Assembly (NCBI GenBank): GCA_028571685.1
Contig: CM053140.1
Span: 54,072,201-54,136,200 of the forward strand
DNA from: Heterohyrax brucei
Taxonomy: Eukaryota > Chordata > Mammalia > Hyracoidea > Procaviidae
Direction: 5' to 3'
Length of the DNA stretch: 64,000 nucleotides
Shown in pieces: positions 11,798 through 23,919 of this stretch; positions within the stretch are counted from its first letter, which is position 1, and the number at the start of each line of letters is the position of its first letter. Under the pieces are notes generated by a model. It saw nothing but the letters and a program-made list of their open reading frames with translations. It had not been told where the DNA came from and did not search any database. Position numbers and translations under genes: made by a program.

Positions 11798-11962
11798 AAA
11801 ACCAAACCAAACCCTGTGCACTGACTCAATTCTGACTCCTAGCAACCTCTTAGGACAGCATAGAAATGCCCTGTAGAGTTTCCAAGGACTGCTTGGTAGA
11901 TTCAAACAGCCAGTCTTTCAACTAGCAGCTGCAGTACTTAACCATTACAACACCATAGTTCT
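11798..11962 (-). mobile_element. AfroSINE
   Basis: Full-length reverse copy: 'aaccaaaccaaaccctg' tail, 'tttccaaggactgcttgg' middle and 'acttaaccattacaacacca' head. It lies inside an older MIR. Confidence 0.88.
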
Positions 11963-11964
11963 AC

Positions 11965-12235
11965 CTCACATACAGCAGGTGCTTAATATATGATAGCTGC
12001 TGTAGTTTGGTATTATGGATCTGGCCTCAACTCAGTCACACAAGTGTTTCTGTTCAGTGCCTGTTTCGTGGTGGCCCTGGGGAAAGCTCAGTGTAGAGAA
12101 GCAAACAGACCACATGTGAATAACTCACAGAGGACAGTCTGTGTGGAGTGATGTGCTGTACATATCGACAAAGTGCTTTCAGAGAATAATGGATGAAGGG
12201 GTAATTCTTGCCAGGGAGATCTGAGTGGCAAGATT
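11965..12235. other. Intergenic, no gene seen
   Basis: It begins with the rest of the MIR split by the AfroSINE ('cagcaggtgcttaatata'). Then comes unassigned sequence. Confidence 0.4.
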
Positions 12236-12239
12236 TTTT

Positions 12240-12545
12240 TAACTTTAAATTTACATCTTACAGAAATAAATGGATTTTAAGTGCACAATTCAATAAGTTT
12301 TAGCAAATGTATGCATATACCCACACAACCACCATTTATGACTCAAGATACAGACATTGCCAGACCCTAGAAAGCCTCCTGTGCCCCTTTTAGTCAACTT
12401 CTGCTCCCCAAAGGCAACCCCAGTTCAGATTGCTTTTTCCACAATAAATTCACTCTGTCTGTTCTTAACCTTCATATAAATGTAAGAATTGAGAATGTCG
12501 TCTTTTGTATCTGGCTTCTTTCACTTAATGTAAGTCATAGGTTTT
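12240..12545 (-). mobile_element. L1 LINE 3' fragment
   Basis: The plus strand shows the complement of L1 3' end words, 'gtatctggcttctttcactta' being the clearest. Confidence 0.6.
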
Positions 12546-12689
12546 AAGCTGAGCCTCAACACATTGCTAGGACTGAACAAACAACAGTGAGGGTAGGGGA
12601 AGGAATTTGAGGCCAAGGGAATAGCTTGAGAAAAGGCAGGGAAAAGATAAATACAAAATGTATTTAGGGAATGGTGAGCATGACTAGAA

Positions 12690-12765
12690 TAAAAAAAACA
12701 AACAAAAACAACCTTCGATTCCCATACATAGCAACCCTATAGGACAGAGTAGAACTGTCAGGCAT
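12690..12765 (-). mobile_element. AfroSINE, truncated
   Basis: Only the tail half remains, 'cccatacatagcaaccctat' and 'aggacagagtagaactg', after an A-rich run. Confidence 0.7.
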
Positions 12766-12799
12766 ACCAAAATGGGCAAGAATGAAAAAGAAAGACAGA

Positions 12800-14200
12800 A
12801 AGGTAGGAAGATTAGAGTTCTATTTGGGAGAGTTTAAACGTTACACAGACCCATGTGGACTTTATCCTGAAGGCGGTGGGGATCCACCCAGGGTTCCTGA
12901 GCAGGACAGTGATCTGAAGAGATTCCGATTTTAGAAGGTATTTAAATTTATTTAGCCAGAGCAAGTAACAAAGTGAAGTGAGAAGTCTGGAAGATGTGAG
13001 ACCAGTTATTTGGTCATTCATCCACTGACAAAGACTCCCCTTTGTGACTAGTCAATAGTCTGTTCATTCACTCTTTTACCCCCAAAATATTTACTGAACT
13101 CTGGATTTAATTACCCATTGTATCTCATCCCTGGGGTTAGTTCTTTGACTAGCAAGTAAACAGAAGTTTGACAAATCCTTTCTGCTGACTGTTTCAAGTC
13201 ATATCTGCCTCCCCAAATTCTGAAAAATCCTGATCTCTTGTAGCAGTATCTTCATCAAATCTTTAACAATACTATCATTCCCATTACACGTGGCTTTCCT
13301 GAAGACTCTACCAAGCAGACATCACCTAAAGATTATTTTATATGAGAGACTGGGAAGTAACGGGCATAGAGGAATAGGGAAGAGGGCGTCCATCAATGAA
13401 ACAAGGTCAATTCCATGCCTTGGTTGAAGAGTAGAGACTTCACTTCCCAAAGTGTGTTCCACAGTGTATCACTGGTTCTCGGTATTGATAATTTCATGGT
13501 TATGTTTGGGAAAGTCTGGATTTAAAAAGAAAAAAGGTTTCTTGCCTTCAGTACTTTTCAGAGGCTTGATGTGACAACTGCACATTCTTTTTCCTAAAAG
13601 CAGTCTGGCATAACACTTTCCCCAAACGTTTTAAGACCAGAACCTTTTCTGCCTTGAGCATCTTGGGCCTTCTTGTGTTTTCCAGGATGCATTTATTTGT
13701 ATAGTTCACTAACATGACTTGAGACAGTTCAAAAGTGCTTGGGATCCAGAGAGTCAAGGCACAAACTGCCCAGGCAGGTTAGGCCACAGCAGGTTAGAAG
13801 CTGGAGCTGTGAAGAAGAGGAGCTACTTCCTCAGGAAAGCAAATGGGGGGGGCGAGGAATGTGGACTTGAGCAGAATCTAGCAGTTCAGAGGAAGCAGGA
13901 AGAGCAAATAAATTTTCTAGCTAGTAAAGGAACTGGCTCAGGGTTGGACTGGGACCTGGAAAGAGTATCAGCACTGCAGGATTCCTATGGAAGCTTGTCT
14001 TCAGAATTGGCTATAGCTGGGCCCTGAATGTGCTAGACAGGAAAAAAAGGAAATGGGAAAACAAATAACCCAGTTAAGAAATGAGGTGGGCGCTATCACA
14101 ACAGACCCAACTGACGTTTAAAAAATCGTAACAGAATGTTATAAAACACTGTACTCTAATAAATCTAAAAACCTAGAGGAAATGGACTTTTTCTTTCCAT
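12800..14200. other. Intergenic, no gene seen
   Basis: About 12825-12990 has the look of an old medium-reiterated element ('actttatcctgaaggcggtgg'). The rest is unassigned. ORFs of 69-102 codons show no family pattern. Confidence 0.4.
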
Positions 14201-14203
14201 TGA

Positions 14204-14935
14204 TTTTTTTTTAAATTGTGATTGTGTGGAAGTGTACAATTCAATTAAAATTTGCATGCCCACCTATCTGCAGCATCTTCTGCTCTCCATGCCCAGCCCG
14301 GTGACAGCACACTCCTCCTTGCCGCTTTATACATGTCATATCCTCTTAACAATCTCCTGTCTCCTCCTCTCTATCCTCTGCATTCCCTTCTAGTAAGAGA
14401 CCAATAGGACAACATCCTATAGATGCATAGAACCATCAAGTGCACACATGATATGGTCACTCTGTATCCCTGAGTCCAATCCATTCCTATATGAGCAGTT
14501 GACCTCAGTAATGATTTATGATCGGGGCAGAATCAGGTCTGGAGGCTATGCTCCCAGGGAAACTCCTGGGCCTTTGGACCATCAAATGCAATCTTTTAGC
14601 GGAGTTCTTATGGTGAACCCCTCTTTTTCTCATGTTGCCACTGGTACTTTACACTGTGAACCCCATCACAGCTGTCACTGGCGGTGGCTGGGCACCATCT
14701 GGTTCTTCTGGTCACATGTTGATACAGTCACCCATACACACGGGTCCTTCTGCCTTCTGGGCTCTTTTTCCCTCATGTTGTTGTCCTTGCTGATCACCTG
14801 TTCCAGCTGAGCTGGGACCATTTGGTGTGCTTCAGATGGCAGCTTGTTAGCTTTTAAGGCCCCAGATGCCACTCACCAAAATGGGGTGCAGAAGGCTCTC
14901 TTAGCAATAGGCTAGTTATGCCAATTGGCCTCAGT
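14204..14935. mobile_element. Elephant-type interspersed repeat, copy 1
   Basis: Bases 14204-14670 match 56527-56995 along most of their length ('tttgcatgcccacctatctg', 'tacatgtcatatcctctt', 'gttgacctcagtaatgatt'). Bases 14670-14935 continue with 'ggcaccatctggttcttctgg' and 'ccccagatgccactc', words that I associate with an abundant elephant LINE-linked repeat. The class is uncertain; it adjoins L1 ORF2 sequence. Confidence 0.7.
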
Positions 14936-15445
14936 GAGGAAATGGACACGTTTTTAGAGACAAATTATGTACCTAAGCTAACAGAAACAGAAGCAGAACT
15001 ACACAAACCCCTCAAAAAAGAAGAGGTAATTTAAATGGTAATTTAAAAACTCCCAACAACAACAAAAAAAAAGCCTTGGCCCTGACAGCTTCACTGGAGA
15101 ATTCTATCGAACTTTTGGAGAAGAGTTAACACCACTATTACTAAAGATATTTCAGAACATAGAAAAGGATGGAATATTCCCAAATTCATTTTATGAAGCC
15201 AGTATAACCCTGATACCCAAACTAGGCAAACACAGCACAAAAAAGGAGTCCAACCCATAGACCAGTATCTCTCATGCACATAGGTGTGAAAAATCTTCAA
15301 GAAAATTCTAGCCAACAGAATTCAATAATATATTAAACAATAATTTGCCACGAACCAAGCAGGACTTAAGCCAAGGATGCAGGGTTGGTTCAACATTAGA
15401 AAAACAATCAGTGTAATCAGACACATAAATAAGAAAGAAGAAAAA
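14936..15445 (+). mobile_element. L1 LINE ORF2 fragment (reverse transcriptase region), decayed
   Basis: The plus strand encodes pieces such as [16 protein letters not shown], preceded by an FYRTFGEEL block, in the order expected for the L1 reverse transcriptase. Stop codons and frame breaks show it is inactive. It ends in an A/G-rich run near 15425-15455. Confidence 0.85.
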
Positions 15446-15459
15446 GGATGAGGGGAAGG

Positions 15460-16785
15460 TCTATGATTACTTGCCACAGATGTGACAGTGACTGAAAGAA
15501 GCATCTCCTGTCACAATCTCTGCCCCCCAAACTGGCCTTTTTCTCTGAGTAGTGCTGAGCTCTGTCCCCTCACTAAATGACCTGAACCCCTCTCCGCGCT
15601 TTAATGCCTGCACCTGTCAGTGACTGGAAGGTGAACAGGAGGGTCTTCCCCCAAAGCCTGAGGTTTCTGTGGAAGGTAGGCAAACCTGTGTTCCTTCAAG
15701 GCCTGTGCAGAGCTTCAATAACAAGGCTTCAGTTAGGTCTGCACTCGGAGTTGAGGCTGCAGTTGAGGTTCTGAAATTCAAATGTCCTGAGTTCAAATCC
15801 TAGCTCCACCACTTATCTTAAAAATGTCACTCTACTTCTCTGGGTCTGTTTCCCCACCTGAAAGATGAAACTCATTACACTACCTCCACTAAGATTCTTG
15901 TGATGCCAGTAATTTAAAAGTAAATCACAAGGGTATAGAATATTTAGCACAGTGTTGACCACTAAGGGCTTAATAAAAACCACCTCTGCTGGTCAGCACC
16001 ACTAGATTCCTCAAAAGCCCATCCATTGTCTCTGTTACATTAAATCTGTTACATTAAAATGGTTAGGTGACATCTTACTGTAGGGGGTAAAAACTGGTAA
16101 AACTAGTTGAAGTCAATTGTTTTTATTTTCTGTAAACCCCACTCCTTCTCATCCCCCTCTGGGTTCAAACAGAGAATAAGAATAACTCAGCAGGACTCTG
16201 CACTAACAGAGACACTTGTGGGGAAGGACCCTTATTCCTAGGATGCTGAGCGCCTCCTTCATTCCCAGCATTTGTTTCCTTCTGGTAAGCAGACTGCTAG
16301 GTGGGCCAGGAAGGGGAGGTCAGAGGTCATTAGGGGAAAACAAAAGTCCAATTCCCCAGACAGGGGGGCCTGTTTTATTACAGATCAGGGCATCCCCAGG
16401 CTCCAGGGGAAATACCCTCCCTTGCCATAAACTAATCCATTCTGGTGCAGTGGTTGGTGAAGTTTGCCCAAGGCACCAAAGGGCCAAAACCTTAGAGTCT
16501 CATGTTTGGGGTTGTTAGCTTTCTTATGCCTGCTCTCTTTCTGATGTGAGTTTCCTTTCCAACCTTGCTTTTTCCCAGAGGCCTCAAGGTACCTACAGAA
16601 AATGTCTTGGGCTCTTGCAAACAGTTCACTTGGCTGAAAAAGTCAACCTGGAGGCTGCTTGGATGGGACGGCTTCTGAAACTGATGTCAAGGCCCTGGGA
16701 TTCATAAAATGTGATCTTGGTTGAGAAGGGAACTCTGGTACTAATTCCCTTTTTGTTCCTTTTTGGGGAAGAGGGCCTTCAGAAT
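15460..16785. other. Intergenic, no gene seen
   Basis: A plus-strand MIR lies at about 15770-15975. Otherwise unassigned. ORFs up to 100 codons lack family patterns. Confidence 0.45.
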
Positions 16786-16789
16786 CACA

Positions 16790-17170
16790 AATCACACATC
16801 TCAGCTGGAAAGAACCTGAGCGACCCTAAAGCCCAAATGATTCATTTCACAGTTGAAGAAACTACCTTGGAGAGTCCACATAGCCAGGAAGCAGCAGAGC
16901 TGGCACTCATACCTGACCTTCGGACGCTTGGGCCAATGCCCCACAGTGACGGTAGGTAATGGTGACGGAGCACTTACCATGTGCCAGGCCACACAGTAAG
17001 TGCTTCACATGCATTTAATCCTCCCAATCACCCTGTGGGGCAAGTACTCCTATTATTCCCACTTTACAGATGCAGGAACAGACTCAGAGAAACAAGTTAT
17101 GAAGCTCACGATCACAGCTAACAAGAAGTCAGGTTTCAAACCTAAGTCTGTTTTCAGCCCTTCAAACTCT
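16790..17170 (-). repeat. Two MIR SINE copies
   Basis: About 16795-16925 and 16955-17170 both read as reverse MIR. The second keeps 'gagcacttaccatgtgccagg' and 'cactttacagatgcaggaac'. Confidence 0.75.
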
Positions 17171-17174
17171 CTCT

Positions 17175-17785
17175 GGTAGAGTCAGTCTTTTCTTTAAGTT
17201 GAGGACCTCAACCTTCAGCACCCTCCTGCCACCTCAGGCTTTAGGCAGGCCCCAAGATCTGGAACGTCAGAAGGTGGGCCTGGATCCAGGTTTTCATTTT
17301 CATCCAAGGGCATACAAACCAAATACCACGACCCTATGTCAGGTCATCAGTCAATTCTGAGCCCACTAGTAATTCTGAAATATGGCCAAAGAGCCAAAAT
17401 CACAGGCTAGAGAGTCATTGCCACCTGCTTATTGAGACTCTCAATGCTTCTGGCAGTTTCTCCGGAGCCCACGAGCAGCAGGTAATGCTGAGGGTGTCTG
17501 CACCTGACCCATCAGGGTGGGAATGACTGAGCTCATTGTGGCCTCAGGTAGTCAGGGCTGGAGGAAGCATCTCCTGGGAAGAGCCGCTGAGGCATGATTC
17601 AGACTTCAGAGGAGCCTGGGTAGAGAGGAACAGTCATGCTCACATCCTCAGAGGCACAGGAATCTGGTGAGTAACCCCCATCACCAAGCACATCTGCCAG
17701 TGGATTGAATGTGCTGCGTGGCAGGAGTGAAGGAAGAGACAAGGAACTCACTGTTTCTTTGGGGTGGCAAGATAAGCCTCTCCCT
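17175..17785. other. Intergenic, no gene seen
   Basis: Unassigned sequence with no repeat family or coding pattern recognised. Confidence 0.45.
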
Positions 17786-17787
17786 AG

Positions 17788-17975
17788 TGATAACAATAGC
17801 CGGCATTTAGCAGCATCAGAAGTGCTGTGAAATGCTTTGCATATATTACCTCATTTAATTCTTTCTGAAATCCTACTTTACAGATGAAAAAACTACGCAA
17901 GCTCACAGAGGTGAAATGATTTGCCCAAGGTCACATGAATGGTAAATGACAGAGCCAGAATTTGAACTCAAGCAG
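17788..17975 (-). repeat. MIR SINE
   Basis: Good reverse copy with 'ttacctcatttaattctttc', 'ctttacagatgaaaaaac' and 'tgcccaaggtcacatg'. Confidence 0.8.
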
Positions 17976-18235
17976 TTCAGCTCTAGTGCGTGGGTGTGTT
18001 TCAGGGCAGACAATCTGATGAAGAGATTTCTGTTATCACCTATGGGTGAGATTCTGTGAAATTCAGTAACAAAACCAATTTTGCAATACAATAAAAATCC
18101 ACTGTAGAGGAGGAACGGTCTTCCAGAGCAGATGGGCTGTGACCAGGCTGCCTTGCTCATCTCTCTGCCCAGACTGGCACACAGTTGCTTCACCAGAATT
18201 GGACCTCACTGTGTGTCGCATGACTGTATGTTGAG

Positions 18236-18490
18236 GCAACATGAAGTGGTGGTGGAACGCTTCAGCTTTTGAGCCATACGGCTGAGGTTCAAATCCCCGC
18301 TTGCTCACTCGAGACCTGCATGACCTGATCAGGTTCCTTAGCTACTCTAAGGCTGTTTTCGTGTCTATCAGAAGTAACAGTGTCTAACTCTGCGGGCAGC
18401 TGTGAAGCCTGCATGAACAGGACAGGTGAAATGCTTCACGCAGAGCCTGCCAATACATGTTCAACATGCGAGAGCTACTATGATTATCAG
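18236..18490 (+). repeat. MIR SINE
   Basis: Plus-strand MIR with 'aggttcaaatccccgcttgc' and the 3' 'gcctgcatgaacaggacagg' part. Confidence 0.6.
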
Positions 18491-18499
18491 AAATTGACC

Positions 18500-18664
18500 A
18501 AAAAAAACCAAACCTATTGCCATCAAGTTGATTCTGACTCATAGTGACCCTAGAGGATAGAGGAGAACTGCCTCACAGAGTTTCCAAAGAGCGCCTGGTG
18601 GCTTCAAACTGCCTAACTTTCGGTTAGAAGCCATAGGTCTAAACCACTGCGTCACCAGGGCTTC
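18500..18664 (-). mobile_element. AfroSINE
   Basis: Full-length reverse copy running from 'aaaccaaacctattgccatc' to 'accactgcgtcaccagggc'. Confidence 0.9.
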
Positions 18665-18995
18665 TTAATGATTGAATAAGCCTCTGTATTTACTGGATGC
18701 ATGAAGCAATAAAACGTGAATGCAGAGAGCTGCATCTTGAAGAAGCAACTTCAGAGCAGGTGGGGAGCGCAAGTGCGGGGGGGAAGAGGACCACGGCATG
18801 GCATGTGCCCAGGAGGTGTGAGGAGGCTGTCCAGGGCACAGGCTGACACAGCGAGCAGGCACAAATGAGTGATGATGAGTGATAGCAGACCTGGGTGGCA
18901 GTCTTCTTTAACAGCCACAGGGCTCATGTCTTGGAGAAAACATGGGTGCAGTTTCTAAATCCTTCCCTTTCCCCAGTGCCTCACTACCTGCCCCC

Positions 18996-19078
18996 AAACA
19001 CCCACCCATTGCCATGGAGAGTCGGGTCCTGCTCATGGTGACCCTATAGGTCAAAGTAGAACCGCCCCATAAACAAGG
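18996..19078 (-). mobile_element. AfroSINE, truncated
   Basis: Tail half only: 'cccattgccatggagagtcgg' to 'gtagaaccgccccataa'. Confidence 0.7.
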
Positions 19079-19084
19079 GTCTTA

Positions 19085-19555
19085 AAAATCTTTCTCCCAG
19101 GTCAGGCATGGATTCACACAACTCACCCAAATGTCCAAGGTCACTGGTGGAACACTGAACCTCAGATCACACAGCCTCTGCTTTCCTAGGGGAGGGGAGC
19201 ATGCAGGGCTAGAACGACCCCAGCAAACCCCTCCCCCTCCCTACCATCTCCATTCCAATGGGATCTAGGTGAAGGAGAGCAGCCTTCCGAGGAGAAGTGC
19301 CAAGGGACTGGGAAGGTTAGGACCCTGCAGGCTAATTGTCCTATCTGAATCTCTCTGAGCCTGGGGCAGATTGGCCCCACCCTGCTCCACCCCCACCTAG
19401 AAGCACTGACCCTGGTCACTCACTCTTTCTGTTACGTACTGGGGCACCAGGGCACTCTCTGTCCAAATCAGGCCCTGGCTGTTTTTTCTCTGTGATTCCT
19501 CAAGGAAGCCGTCATCTCAAACCCTCTGAGACCCTAACTTGACCCCTGCAGATGG
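19085..19555. other. Intergenic, no gene seen
   Basis: Minus-strand MIR words lie near 19125-19165. The rest is unassigned and pyrimidine-rich. Confidence 0.4.
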
Positions 19556-19700
19556 ATGAAAGACAGGGGGATATATATTTTAATGTTGTTTGCCATGGCA
19601 GTGGTGGTGGTGGATTAATAGGTTTTTCTCAGAGATGCTCTTTTATTTGTAAGTGGGCAGGCTTGTTTAATGGCCCTTTTAAGATGCAGGCCGGTGATGA
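19556..19700. promoter_or_regulatory. Candidate conserved non-coding element
   Basis: A repeat-free block, 8 kb upstream of GRHL3, holds 'ttttaatgttgtttgcc', 'tggattaatagg', 'tttatttgtaag' and 'gtttaatggcccttttaag'. It is dense in TAAT and forkhead-like words. Function is inferred from texture only. Confidence 0.3.
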
Positions 19701-20189
19701 ACCCAGCGATAGTGTTCGCAGCAGGGCTGCAGGAGCCCTCCCGCAGCCCAGTCCCCTGGACAGAGTGGGCCTCCAGGGCTCCCCTGGGGTGGAGCTAGCT
19801 GCCTTCCGTGCTTTCCAGACCGCCCTCTCCTTTCAAGACCCAAGCTGCATTCTTCCAACACTCCTCACTCCTGCAGCCTGTCTCCAGTTCTGACTGGTTT
19901 CGGACCACAGAGGAACACTCTTCAGACAGCACCCTGGCTCCTTCTTCCTTCCAGGTGTAAGGAGTCTTTTCTGACTTCTTATTTTTAAATAACTGGCAAG
20001 TTTCTTTTCTCTACTAACAAAAGAAACAGCAACAACAGGGTAGCAAAAAGAATTAAAAAAACACCTTGATCTCATTACCCATGATGTTCTCTGGTGTGAC
20101 TCCTTCTTGTTCTTTCTCTATTATTATAAACAGGTTTAAAAATAGGAATGTACTATTTTACTAAGGGCAGAGTGAGAGAAAGACAAAGG

Positions 20190-20360
20190 GGAATCAGAAT
20201 GCCAGGTTCCAGTTCCAACTTGGAGACTTGATGGAAATAATGTTGGGAAAATCATTTCACCTCATTTTCCCCCTTTGTAAAATAAGGATAACAGCATTTT
20301 CCTCAGAGGGCTGTTCTGAGGATTAAATGAGATTCAACGCTGAGCCCAGCTCCTAGCATG
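20190..20360 (+). repeat. MIR SINE
   Basis: Plus-strand copy ('tttcacctcattttcccc', 'gaggattaaatgagat') into which the next AfroSINE inserted. Confidence 0.65.
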
Positions 20361-20382
20361 TAGTAAAAAAAATTTTTTAAAA

Positions 20383-20505
20383 ATCCCGCTGCGGTCTAGT
20401 CAACTAGTAGAACTACAGAGTTTCCAAGTAGCACCTGGTAGAGTGTAACTGCTGACCTTTTGGTTGGTAGTCATAGCTCTTAACCACTGTGCCACCAGTT
20501 TCCTG
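20383..20505 (-). mobile_element. AfroSINE inserted in a MIR
   Basis: Reverse copy. The flanks 'tcctagcatgtagtaa' and 'tcctggcgtatggtaa' look like a diverged target-site duplication (12 of 16 equal). Confidence 0.82.
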
Positions 20506-20775
20506 GCGTATGGTAAGGACTCACAAATGCCAATAACTGTCCTGTTAGCACAGTAAATAATGTCCATGGCACTGAGGTGATTACTACAGCACCCTTTTCA
20601 ATTGTAGCTTGGCATGGGAATACATTCAGTTATCCCTACTTCACTGAACCTCTGCTGAAGGGTATTTATATTAAGTTTTCAAGATTATAAACAGAGCTCT
20701 GATGTGTATCTTTGTACACAACTCTTTATACTCAGAGCTTATTGCTCAGACTAAACTCCAGTTGTTGGAGCACAG

Positions 20776-20941
20776 AGCCAAAAGCCAAAGCCATGCCCTT
20801 GAGTCAATTCCAACTCATGACAATCTTAGAGACAGAGTAGAACTGCCCCATGGAGTTTCTAAGGAGCACCTGGGGGATCTGAACTGTCAACCTTCTGGTT
20901 AGCAGCTGTAGCTGTTCCCACTGCGCCACCAGGGTTTCCAG
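20776..20941 (-). mobile_element. AfroSINE with exact target-site duplication
   Basis: Full-length reverse copy bounded by TGGAGCACAG at 20766-20775 and 20942-20951. Confidence 0.92.
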
Positions 20942-21009
20942 TGGAGCACAGGATGTGCTAAAATCTAAAGCCAATGTTTGGACTAATTCACACTCCTTCC
21001 AGTGGAGCC

Positions 21010-21057
21010 ACGCCAAGTGCCGTCGAGTCGGATCCGACTCATGGCGACCCTAGAGAC
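21010..21057 (-). mobile_element. AfroSINE tail, truncated, CpG-preserving
   Basis: Only 'gccaagtgccgtcgagtcgg' to 'catggcgaccctaga' remains. Four CpGs in about 40 bases suggest a comparatively young piece. Confidence 0.75.
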
Positions 21058-21199
21058 AGCCAATTTTCCCTGACGCTAGCCAACAAAGAGTTAAGATTTC
21101 TTTCATCTTTATCAATTTTACATTTAAAAAAAAAAAAACCCCAAACTTCTTCTTTGTTCTCAGGGCATTCAGATTTTTTTTTTAAAGGGAAAAACTTTA

Positions 21200-21795
21200 C
21201 ACCTCATAATAATTTTTCATGTCCAAGGAACCTCTAGGAAGGAATGTAGGTGGTTGTGATGGGCTGGGCTGTGCTAAGAATTTAGAGTACAGAGTATAAA
21301 AGGGCCCAGGGGCTGCCCACTCCATGTCCTGGCCCTCCATGAACACAACTTCCAGGTCCTCCCATGCTTTAAAAGAAAGGCCATGTTCTCTGTGTAAGTG
21401 AGGCCTAAGTCCAGTGACAGGGCAGCCTACGAGGATGAAACACTTACAGAACTTCAGGTGCATGCCCAGGACAGTACTTCTAGGGCCTACCGGGATCTAT
21501 AATGGTGTCCAGATGCGGCTATGTCCAAATTACAGCTTCCAATCTGAACTCTTTCACTTAAGTCATGGTACTCTCTCTCAGTCTCCGTTGCTTAAGCTAT
21601 GACATGGGGCCAACTGGTACCCTGGGGTGGCTGTGTGGATCAGTCAATAAAGGACAGGAAAACATTTTATCAACTGAAAAGATTCAACACATAGAAGGGA
21701 CTGTTTTTAAAGGAGGTTGACCAGGCTTAGTGCTGGAAATCAGCTGTGAATCGAGGGCTGAAAGTGGCTGGAGTCTCCTTTCTAAGCTGGGTGTT
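21200..21795. other. Intergenic, no gene seen
   Basis: Unassigned sequence. A-run at 21125-21137 and T-run near 21175-21183 precede it. Confidence 0.4.
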
Positions 21796-21799
21796 ACCA

Positions 21800-22010
21800 A
21801 TACCACCCAGCTATTTTTTAAAGTGCACCTACTATTTGCCACTGGCTTTACATCAAGATCTCACTAAATACTTAGGTTAACCCCATTAAGAGACGATGGG
21901 GAAATGGAAAATTAGAGAAGTCACTGGTCTAAAGGTATGTGGCAGTAAGAGAAAAAGTAGGGATTCAAACTTTAGAGGCATTCCCTGGGGGACAGGGACA
22001 CAAGGCAACA
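21800..22010 (-). repeat. MIR SINE
   Basis: Reverse copy: 'gtgcacctactatttgccac' and 'gatggggaaatggaaaattag'. Confidence 0.55.
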
Positions 22011-22235
22011 GCAGGTTAGCCCAGAAAGTCACCATCTTGTGTAAATTATACTTATTCATCCATTTTTCATTTATTCAACAAATACTTCTGAGCACCTATT
22101 ATGTGGTGACCCAGAACAAGTGCTGTATGAGATTAATTTTCCTTGTAAAATATAGTTGCTGTACTGCAGAAGTTGACAGCTCCTATCAACTACCTTTCTT
22201 ACTACCTTCTTTTCTTCCATCCATGCATCCAGCCA

Positions 22236-22398
22236 CCCCAACAAACCCAACCCACAGCCGTCACATCAACTCCCACCCACAGCGACCCACAGGTCAAAGC
22301 ACAACTATCCACAGCTTCCCAGGAACACGTGCGCATCGGAACTACTCACATTTTGGTTAGCAGACGTAGCACTTAACCATGACACTACCAGGGTTTCA
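22236..22398 (-). mobile_element. AfroSINE, diverged
   Basis: Reverse copy: 'acaaacccaacccacagccg' tail and 'cttaaccatgacactaccagg' head. Confidence 0.85.
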
Positions 22399-22419
22399 TC
22401 CCGAGCATTGTTCCAAAAA

Positions 22420-22760
22420 GGATTTTAGGAAGCTAAAAGTCTGGGCTTTGGAGTCAAGCAGACCTTGGCTTAATTTTCTGTTACTTAGCAGCTAGCCAAG
22501 CGACCTTTATGAGTTACTTCATTTCTCTTTGCTTGTTCCTTCCTCTGTAAATGGGAACTCTGATAACTGTCATAGGGTTCTTGGGAGGATTATATGATAC
22601 AGGTATGAACAGCACTTAAGAGAGTGGCTGGTACATGGTAAGAACACCGTGTTTTCTCACTTAATCCTCATAGCAATCACTCCATCGAGGAGGAAACGGA
22701 GGTAAAGAGGAGGTGAAGTTGTTTGCCTACGGTCTCGGGCAGTATGACTGCAGAGCTTAC
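22420..22760. repeat. MIR SINE pair
   Basis: Plus-strand MIR at about 22430-22640 ('ctgggctttggagtcaagcag') is followed by a minus-strand piece at about 22650-22740. Confidence 0.65.
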
Positions 22761-22764
22761 ATTC

Positions 22765-23685
22765 TTTGGTAAATTGGCCGGTATTCCAGGAGTTAAATTC
22801 ATCTGGGGTGGGTTATATGGCCCCATTTTATAGGTAAAAATGAGATACAGCATTCAAAGCAAGTATAATAAGTGCTCAATAAATGGCAGTAATTATTAAG
22901 TCAATTATCAGGTCTGATCCCTGAACTCACTGCTTAGCTTGCAGGTTGGGTCACTGCCACTGCTGACACTAAGCCTTCACAGAGAAGCACTGAGTCGAGA
23001 CCTTAAATGATCACTATCTTTACCCCTATCTCTGCCCCAGAATGGATGGGGATACAATGACCATTAGGTTGACAGGTATTTATTTTGGTTTAATGACACT
23101 TAAACTGGAGCTTGTATAGAACTTTGGCTTACAAAAGCAGTGCAAGTTCACAGAGAAAAATTAAAATTCCATTATTTCAACACCTACAGAGAACAACTGC
23201 TGACCATGGGCTTATATTCTTTTCAGTATTTATATAAAGGTCAGTGGACTTTCACTGAGACTTTGGAATAAGCATGAAGCTTTAACATGTTAGAAAAGGA
23301 AGGGCTGTGGGCACGTGGCTGTGTACCACGTCCACTTATGCAAGTCCTATGCAACGGCACTTGGCTGGCTGGCTTATACTGTAAATAGTGCTGTAGTTGT
23401 GTAGCATACAACCCTCACAGTCATACAAAGTATCCCTGGTTCCGAGAGCTTAATTAGCTATTAGTCTTAACCTTGACTAGTCACCAACAACCCAAGTGGA
23501 AGTGAAACACTGTCTTCTCCAACAGAGGCTCATGGACAGCCATGACCTCAGTAAGACGAAGACAGACCAAAGTCTGCACCATTCTCTGGGTGAGGGAGGG
23601 ACGCAGAGCACGTCTGGAGGAAGAACCATACCTTTGAAAACCCAGGTGATTTTCATATGCAATCCCACCTATACAGTGATTCACT
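22765..23685. other. Intergenic, no gene seen
   Basis: Unassigned except a possible MIR end near 22830-22900. Short overlapping ORFs near 23480-23705 on both strands are not supported as genes. Confidence 0.4.
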
Positions 23686-23687
23686 AA

Positions 23688-23885
23688 GGAGTCCAGGTGG
23701 CCCAACAGTTAAGCACTTGGCCACTAACTGAAAGGCTGGTGATTCAAATTCACACAGTGATTCTGCAGAATTAAGATCTGGAGATCCGTTCCTGTAACGA
23801 TAACAGCCTAGAAAACCCTAGGGGGGGCAGTTCTGTTCCATTACATGAGGTTGCTATGCGTCAGAAGCAACTCAGCTAATGACTG
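23688..23885 (+). mobile_element. AfroSINE, long variant
   Basis: The head 'ggagtccaggtggcccaacag' is followed by an extra internal block 'gatctggagatccgttcctg' before the usual 'cagttctgttcc' part. Confidence 0.82.
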
Positions 23886-23919
23886 TGGTTCAGTACTCTG
23901 GTTTTACAGAGAAGGACAG

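Larger units (their letters stand above)
20590..21175 (-). mobile_element. L1 LINE fragment split by AfroSINEs
   Basis: Words such as 'tgtgtatctttgtacacaa' and 'actaattcacactccttcc' are complements of L1 3' sequence. Two AfroSINE pieces sit inside it. Confidence 0.55.

Noticed and set aside
21896-22360. Open frame of 154 codons
   Set aside because: It is made of MIR and reverse AfroSINE sequence.
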